Shown: positions 59,795-64,000 of the stretch, one piece after another
How positions within the stretch are numbered: the first letter of the stretch is position 1
Layout: each line of letters starts with the position of its first letter
DNA from: Hyphomicrobium_A sp963728165
Lineage (GTDB): Bacteria; Pseudomonadota; Alphaproteobacteria; Rhizobiales; Hyphomicrobiaceae
DNA: 64,000 bases
Direction of reading: 5' to 3'
Assembly: GCA_963728165.1 (NCBI GenBank)
Contig: CAVSIY010000006.1
Coordinates: 868,001 to 932,000, forward strand
Program-made: the position numbers and the translations under genes
Notes under the pieces: generated by a model
What the model saw: only the letters and a program-made list of their open reading frames with translations
Told to the model about the DNA's origin: nothing
Databases searched by the model: none

Positions 59795-60578
59795 TCTTTG
59801 CCTCGTGGCGCTCGCTTTCCTTGCGGAAGGCCGGCGCGTTGGCGTTGAAGCTGCGGTAGAGCCGCTGCAGGGTCCTCTCGTCCATGCCGAGGCTGGCCAG
59901 CGCGTGACTGAGCGAGGCCGTATCCGGGGTCTCCGACGGCCCATAGCAGCCGTAGCAGCCGCGGTTATAGGCCGGGCAGATGGCGCCGCAGCCGGCATGG
60001 GTGACGGGCCCCAGACACGGCGTTCCGTGGGCGACCATCACGCATACGTTGCCGCGGAGCTTGCAGTCCATGCACACGCTGTGCGCGGGCGTCACGGGGC
60101 GGCGTCCGACGAGAAAGGCGGAGATCACCTCCAGCAGCTGCTGCTTGGAGATGGGGCAGCCGCGCAATTCGAAATCGACCGTCACGTGGTCGGCAATGGC
60201 GGTCGAGTGGGCCAGCGTCTCGATGTAGTCGGGGCGGGCGTAGACGATCGAGACGTATTGCGCCACGTCGGCGAAATTGCGCAAGGCCTGGATGCCGCCG
60301 GCGGTGGCGCAGGCGCCGATGGTCACCAGCGTTTTCGACCGTTCGCGCACGTCGCGGATGCGCTTGGCGTCGTGCGGCGTGGTGATCGAGCCCTCGACCA
60401 GCGACAGGTCGTAGGTGCCATCGATCTCCCCCTCCGTCGCCTCCTTGAAGTAGGCGATGTCGATGGCGCCGGCGACGACCAACAGCTCGTCCTCGCAGTC
60501 GAGCAGGCTCAGCTGGCAGCCGTCGCAGGAGGCGAACTTCCACACCGCCAGCCGGGGTTTGCGTTTGCTTGCCGCCAC
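59784..60578 (-). CDS. hydD: Group 3b [NiFe]-hydrogenase small subunit
   Basis: This is the electron-transfer subunit with three predicted [4Fe-4S] clusters. It has 264 residues, with Cys ligands in FASCDGCQLSLLD, IGACATAGG, RGCPISK, HSVCMDCKLRGNVCVM and GAICPAYNRGCYGCYG. No Tat signal is present, so the enzyme is cytoplasmic, as expected for NADP-linked group 3b enzymes. Confidence 0.94.
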   Translation of the reverse strand: MAASKRKPRLAVWKFASCDGCQLSLLDCEDELLVVAGAIDIAYFKEATEGEIDGTYDLSLVEGSITTPHDAKRIRDVRERSKTLVTIGACATAGGIQALRNFADVAQYVSIVYARPDYIETLAHSTAIADHVTVDFELRGCPISKQQLLEVISAFLVGRRPVTPAHSVCMDCKLRGNVCVMVAHGTPCLGPVTHAGCGAICPAYNRGCYGCYGPSETPDTASLSHALASLGMDERTLQRLYRSFNANAPAFRKESERHEAKNGR

Positions 60579-60579
60579 C

Positions 60580-61419
60580 TCAGATCTCCTTCAGCGCCAG
60601 CATGGGGCGGATGCGGTCGTAGCGAAACACAGGGCCATCGCGGCAGACGAAGACGGGACCGAACTGGCAGTGGCCGCACAGGCCGATGGCACATTTCATG
60701 TTGCGCTCCATGGACAGGTAGATGCAGTCGTCGGCAAGCCCGGCGTCGCCCAGGGCGGCGATGGCGAAGCGCATCATGATCTCCGGCCCGCACACGAGCG
60801 CCGTGGTTCGTGCCGGATCGAACCGCGCCCTTGGAAGGAGCGTGGTGACGACGCCGACGTGCCCGTGCCAGGTGGGCAGCGCGTGGTCGACGGTCACCTC
60901 CACCTCGATACCGAGCTCGGCGCGCCAGGTATGGAGCTCTTGATGGAACAGGATATCGTTGGGGCTGCGCGTGCCGTAGTAGAGCCAGATCTTGCCGTAG
61001 CGCTGGCGCTCGGCGAGCAGCCGGTAGAGCGCCGGGCGCAAGGGCGCCAGCCCGAGGCCGCCGGCGACGACGATCACGTCGCGTCCCTCGGCCTGCGCCA
61101 TCGGCCAGCCGACGCCATAGGGCCCGCGCATGCCGATAACATCCCCGGCACGCAGCTCGCTCAGCGCCCGCGAGACGGAACCGACCGCGCGCACCGTGTG
61201 CACGAGCCGGCTCGCTTCAGCAGGATCGCCGCTCATGCTGATCGGCACCTCGCCCACGCCGAACACCGAGAGCATGTTGAACTGGCCCGGGAGGAAGGCG
61301 GGGAGGCGCGCACCGTCGAGGTCGATCTCCAAGGACCAGACATCGGGCCCCTCCTGCCTGCGATGGCGCACGCGCGCGCTGAGCGGCAGCATCGGATCGA
61401 CGGCATGCGGATAGGACAT
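60580..61419 (-). CDS. hydG: Group 3b hydrogenase FAD/NAD(P)-binding subunit
   Basis: This diaphorase-like subunit links the hydrogenase to NAD(P)H. It has 279 residues, with an FAD-binding fold (ARLPAFLPGQFNMLSVFGVG), nucleotide-binding GGLGLAPLRPALYRLLAE and a C-terminal [2Fe-2S] site ERNMKCAIGLCGHCQFGPVF ending VFVCRDGPVF. The ATG at 61419 leaves a 7-base gap after the cyclic-nucleotide-binding gene. Confidence 0.93.
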   Translation of the reverse strand: MSYPHAVDPMLPLSARVRHRRQEGPDVWSLEIDLDGARLPAFLPGQFNMLSVFGVGEVPISMSGDPAEASRLVHTVRAVGSVSRALSELRAGDVIGMRGPYGVGWPMAQAEGRDVIVVAGGLGLAPLRPALYRLLAERQRYGKIWLYYGTRSPNDILFHQELHTWRAELGIEVEVTVDHALPTWHGHVGVVTTLLPRARFDPARTTALVCGPEIMMRFAIAALGDAGLADDCIYLSMERNMKCAIGLCGHCQFGPVFVCRDGPVFRYDRIRPMLALKEI

Positions 61420-61426
61420 CGCTGTC

Positions 61427-61894
61427 TCAGGCCGGAGGTCCATAGACATCGAGCAGCTGCAATCGGGTTGCGTGAAGACGTTGGATGAGGATGGGCACGA
61501 ACCGCTTCATCATTTCATAGCCGAGATCGTGGTCGGCCTCGCACTTCTGCCGCAGGCAGGTGGCGTCCACCGCGATCGCGCGCACGAAATCGAGGGCCCT
61601 CGCATCGTAGGCCCAGCGATAGGGCGGGATCAGCCACGACACGCCCACGATCTCCCCTTCGCCGATGGTCTGAAAGATGATGGGCGCCCGCGCCGGTGCC
61701 TTGATCTCGAACGCCACGCGGCCCTGGCGCAAGAGGTAGAGGTGGTCGGCCGGATCGCCCTCGTGGCCCAGGTACTGGCCGGCCTCGAAGTGCACGTTCT
61801 TGGCGCAGCCGACGACCAGCTTGCAGAAGTCGTCGTCGGCACCTGCAAAGAAGGCGTGCTCCCTGATGATATGCTCGAGTGTTTTCACCTCCAT
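61427..61894 (-). CDS. Cyclic-nucleotide-binding-domain protein in the hydrogenase operon
   Basis: The protein has 155 residues and is essentially a single cNMP-binding beta roll (HVHFEAGQYLGHEGDPADHL-like stretch, LYLLRQGRVAFEIKA, GEGEIVGVSWLIPPYRWAY) plus flanking helices. No DNA-binding HTH follows, so it is not a Crp/Fnr regulator. It lies between hydB and hydG. It probably regulates or stabilises the complex allosterically, which is inference. The ATG at 61894 gives MEVKTLEHIIREHAFFAG. Confidence 0.88.
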   Translation of the reverse strand: MEVKTLEHIIREHAFFAGADDDFCKLVVGCAKNVHFEAGQYLGHEGDPADHLYLLRQGRVAFEIKAPARAPIIFQTIGEGEIVGVSWLIPPYRWAYDARALDFVRAIAVDATCLRQKCEADHDLGYEMMKRFVPILIQRLHATRLQLLDVYGPPA

Positions 61895-61905
61895 GACATC
61901 CTCCG

Positions 61906-63027
61906 TCAGCCGCTCTCGCTGTCCCGGATGGCACGCACCTCCTCGGTGATGTCGATGCCGACGGGGCACCAGGTGATGCAGCGTCCGCAGCCGACGCAGC
62001 CCGAGGTCCCGAACTGGTCGACCCAGGTGGCGAGCTTATGCGTCATCCATTGACGGTAGCGCGAGCGCGGGCTCGCGCGCACGCTGCCGCCATGAAGATA
62101 CGAGAAATCCATGGTGAAACACGAATCCCAACGCCGGCTGCGCTCCGTCTGGGTGCCATCAAGGGCGCTTGCGTCCTCCACCGAGGTGCAAAAGCAGGTC
62201 GGGCACACCATGGTGCAGTTGGCGCAGGTCAGGCAGCGTTCCGCCACGTTGTCCCAGCGAGGATGGTTGAGATTTCGCAACAAGAGGTCGTGCACATCAT
62301 CGGAGCGCATCTGGCGCCCCATGGAGGCGGCCGTTTGCGCCACCACCGCCTCGGCGGTTGCAATTTCCGCCTCAGTCGCGTCGCGCTGCGGCAGCTCGGC
62401 GAGCAGCTCGCGGCCGGCGTCGCTTCCCGCCTCGACGAGGAACTCGTGGCGGTCTGCCTCGATGATTTCCGTCAAGGCAAGGTCGTAGCCGGCGGAGACC
62501 TTGGGCCCGGTGTTCATGGACACGCAAAAGCAGGTGCCGCCCGCCACGGCGCAGTTGACCGCCACGACGAAGGCGCCCGCGCGCCGCGCCTGATAGTCCG
62601 GATCGACGTAGGGGCCGCCGAGAAAGACGCGATCCTGGATGGCAATTGCGTGCAGATCGCAGGCGCGCACGCCGATAAAGGCGAAGCGCTCCTCCGGTGT
62701 CGGCTCGGCCACGACGCGGACGGCGTCGCCCTCGCGCTTGGCTTGCCACAGGCGCAGCACCGGCGGATGCAGGAAGCGCTTCCACGAATGCGCGCCGACC
62801 GCGTAGCCGAACAGCGCCTCGTCCTCGCGCTTGACGAGCCGGTAGCGTCCGCCGTCCTGCTCATCGGTCCAGCCCTGCGGCAGATCGGCGACCCCATCGA
62901 TGTCGTCGAAGACGATGGCCTCATCGCGCAGCGTCGGCCCGAGAACCCGGTGCCCCCGGCTCTTGAGGGCGCCGAGGAGTCTCTCGAGGCCGTCGAGCGT
63001 CAAGATGGCCTGTTGGACGGGGTGCAT
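61906..63027 (-). CDS. hydB: Group 3b hydrogenase iron-sulfur subunit beta
   Basis: This is the electron-wiring subunit of the cytoplasmic hydrogenase. It has 373 residues, with two ferredoxin-type motifs near the C-terminus (CLTCANCTMVCPTCFC and CVGCGRCITWCPVGIDIT) and FAFIGVRACDLHAIAIQDRV in the middle, as in sulfhydrogenase beta subunits. The ATG at 63027 gives MHPVQQAILTLDGLERLLGA. It is the first gene of hydB-cNMP-hydG-hydD-hydA-protease. Confidence 0.92.
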   Translation of the reverse strand: MHPVQQAILTLDGLERLLGALKSRGHRVLGPTLRDEAIVFDDIDGVADLPQGWTDEQDGGRYRLVKREDEALFGYAVGAHSWKRFLHPPVLRLWQAKREGDAVRVVAEPTPEERFAFIGVRACDLHAIAIQDRVFLGGPYVDPDYQARRAGAFVVAVNCAVAGGTCFCVSMNTGPKVSAGYDLALTEIIEADRHEFLVEAGSDAGRELLAELPQRDATEAEIATAEAVVAQTAASMGRQMRSDDVHDLLLRNLNHPRWDNVAERCLTCANCTMVCPTCFCTSVEDASALDGTQTERSRRWDSCFTMDFSYLHGGSVRASPRSRYRQWMTHKLATWVDQFGTSGCVGCGRCITWCPVGIDITEEVRAIRDSESG

Positions 63028-63212
63028 CGCAGCAGCTTTCGATCCCGGGGCCGCGCGCAGAGGTCGCGCTCGAGCATCTACACGCAGGCAGGCTTGCCGC
63101 AATAGCGCTTGCGCAGCGGCGATGCAACATGTGTCCGCGTCTCAGACACTACTACAGGCGGCAATTGTCATCTGCTTGACATCGATGACGGCAAGCGGCC
63201 GCTGCCCGCGCC

Positions 63213-64000
63213 TCATTCTCCCCAGAATGGATTTGCGCGCGAGACCGTCACCTTCTGATGGAGGGGGAACACCCAGGTCGGCGGCAGCTGGACCTTGGCC
63301 AGCTGGTTGCGGTCGGATGGCTGGAATGTGTTCTGGAACTCCTTGGGCAGCGTATCGGTGACGGGGAGGATGTCCGTGACCGTTCCGCGCTCGGTGTGCT
63401 TCCCATCCGTCACCGACAGCTTCATCCCGATGGTGATGGGGAACAGATAGCGGCGCGGCAGGTAGACGAGGACGTAGGGCTCGCCCCAATAGATGGAGAG
63501 GATGGGCTCGCCCGGACGGTAGACGTTGCCGATGAAGGGCACGCTCGCACCCACGGCACCGCTGACCGGCGCGTGCACCAGCCCGTTCGCATAGAGCTTC
63601 TGGAGGTCCCCAAACGTGGAGTCGGCGTCGGTGCGGGCCTCCTCCAGCGCCGACAGCTCCTCCTTGAGCACGCGCGATTGCGAGGTGAGACTGATGCGGT
63701 CCTTGCTCGCCTCGTATTCGGCCTTCAAAGCGTCCGCGTAAGGGGCCGATCTCACGAACCCTTCCTTCTGCATGCCCTGGAATTGCGTGATCACCCGTTG
63801 GGCCTCGGCCTCGCGGCGCTCGGCAACCGGGAGCAGTTGCTCGACGGAATCGGCGCGGATTTTGAACTCGGTGAACTTGGCTGCGAGATCGGCGCGTTTG
63901 AACGACAGGTCGGCAATGCGCTCCAGCACGTCCAACGACTGCAACTGCAAGAGCGGCTCGCCTTTCTTGATGGTCTGTCCCTGCTTGACGTCGACTTTCT
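63213..64000 (-). CDS. HlyD-family membrane fusion protein (5' end outside window)
   Basis: This is the C-terminal 262 residues of a periplasmic adaptor. The visible part has the end of a lipoyl half-motif (DVKQGQTIKKGEPLLQLQ), a coiled-coil hairpin rich in Arg/Glu/Ala, the second lipoyl half (GLVHAPVSGAVGASVPFIGN), and a beta-barrel region ending VSRANPFWGE. Such proteins work with transporters or polysaccharide synthases; the partner lies beyond the window. It has no visible link to the hydrogenase genes. Confidence 0.87.
   Translation of the reverse strand, partial: KVDVKQGQTIKKGEPLLQLQSLDVLERIADLSFKRADLAAKFTEFKIRADSVEQLLPVAERREAEAQRVITQFQGMQKEGFVRSAPYADALKAEYEASKDRISLTSQSRVLKEELSALEEARTDADSTFGDLQKLYANGLVHAPVSGAVGASVPFIGNVYRPGEPILSIYWGEPYVLVYLPRRYLFPITIGMKLSVTDGKHTERGTVTDILPVTDTLPKEFQNTFQPSDRNQLAKVQLPPTWVFPLHQKVTVSRANPFWGE

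Noticed and set aside
63168..63189. FNR/FixK-like box upstream of hydB
   Set aside because: GTCATC and GATGAC form a short inverted repeat around TTGACAT, but the sequence does not match TTGAT-N4-ATCAA. I could not support a specific regulator.

Overview
The window reads as a chromosomal segment of a GC-rich alphaproteobacterium, most likely of the order Hyphomicrobiales (Rhizobiales). The evidence is the mdh-sucCDAB-lpd order, a split atpHAGDC operon without atpIBEF, the envC-ctpA-rppH block, the rpmH-rnpA-yidC-engB-argB order, and small Rhizobiales-type genes such as the twin-transmembrane protein before the cobalamin adenosyltransferase. I cannot fix the genus from sequence alone.

Layout. 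1-9019: TCA-cycle genes (mdh 3' end, sucC, sucD, sucA, sucB, a VOC-family gene, lpdA). 9156-18272: a GumN/TraB lipoprotein-like gene, xerC, an NfeD-slipin pair, a multi-pass membrane protein of unknown function followed by a slipin 3' remnant, a CBS protein, an exported L,D-transpeptidase-like protein and cbpA-cbpM. 18620-27344: priA, a small exported protein and the housekeeping ATP synthase operon atpHAGDC, with an extra zinc-ribbon-like gene between atpD and atpC. 27447-31590: two rppH-like Nudix genes, ctpA and envC. 31755-47453: cobalamin adenosyltransferase, rhomboid protease, etfBA with a 3-hydroxyacyl-CoA dehydrogenase, argB with a HAD nucleotidase, a Clp-N-domain membrane protein, engB-yidC-rnpA-rpmH, a TVP38/flavoprotein pair and a sensor kinase.

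47656-51337: tRNA-Arg(ACG) followed by a small, integrase-less genomic island. The 3' end of the tRNA is repeated twice downstream (49683-49719 and 51318-51337). Its cargo is a solitary histidine-kinase dimerisation domain with Tyr in place of the phospho-accepting His, a SAM methyltransferase and a Tat-exported patatin. 51465-58045: a complete second, N-type ATPase operon (atpDCQRBEFAG) whose c subunit carries the ligand set expected for Na+ binding. Convergent with it, and overlapping it by 50 bases, is a group 3b [NiFe]-hydrogenase operon (63027 down to 57996) that includes a cyclic-nucleotide-binding protein. The window ends inside an HlyD-type membrane fusion protein.

A feature that affects the whole annotation: six otherwise conserved genes (sucA twice, gumN-like, xerC, L,D-transpeptidase-like, atpD, hydrogenase large subunit) are each interrupted by a single extra base, usually within a 2-4 base run, and the tRNA-Arg T loop also has one extra A. 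Every event is a +1 insertion. I read this as residual sequencing or assembly error rather than gene decay, so I annotate these genes full length.
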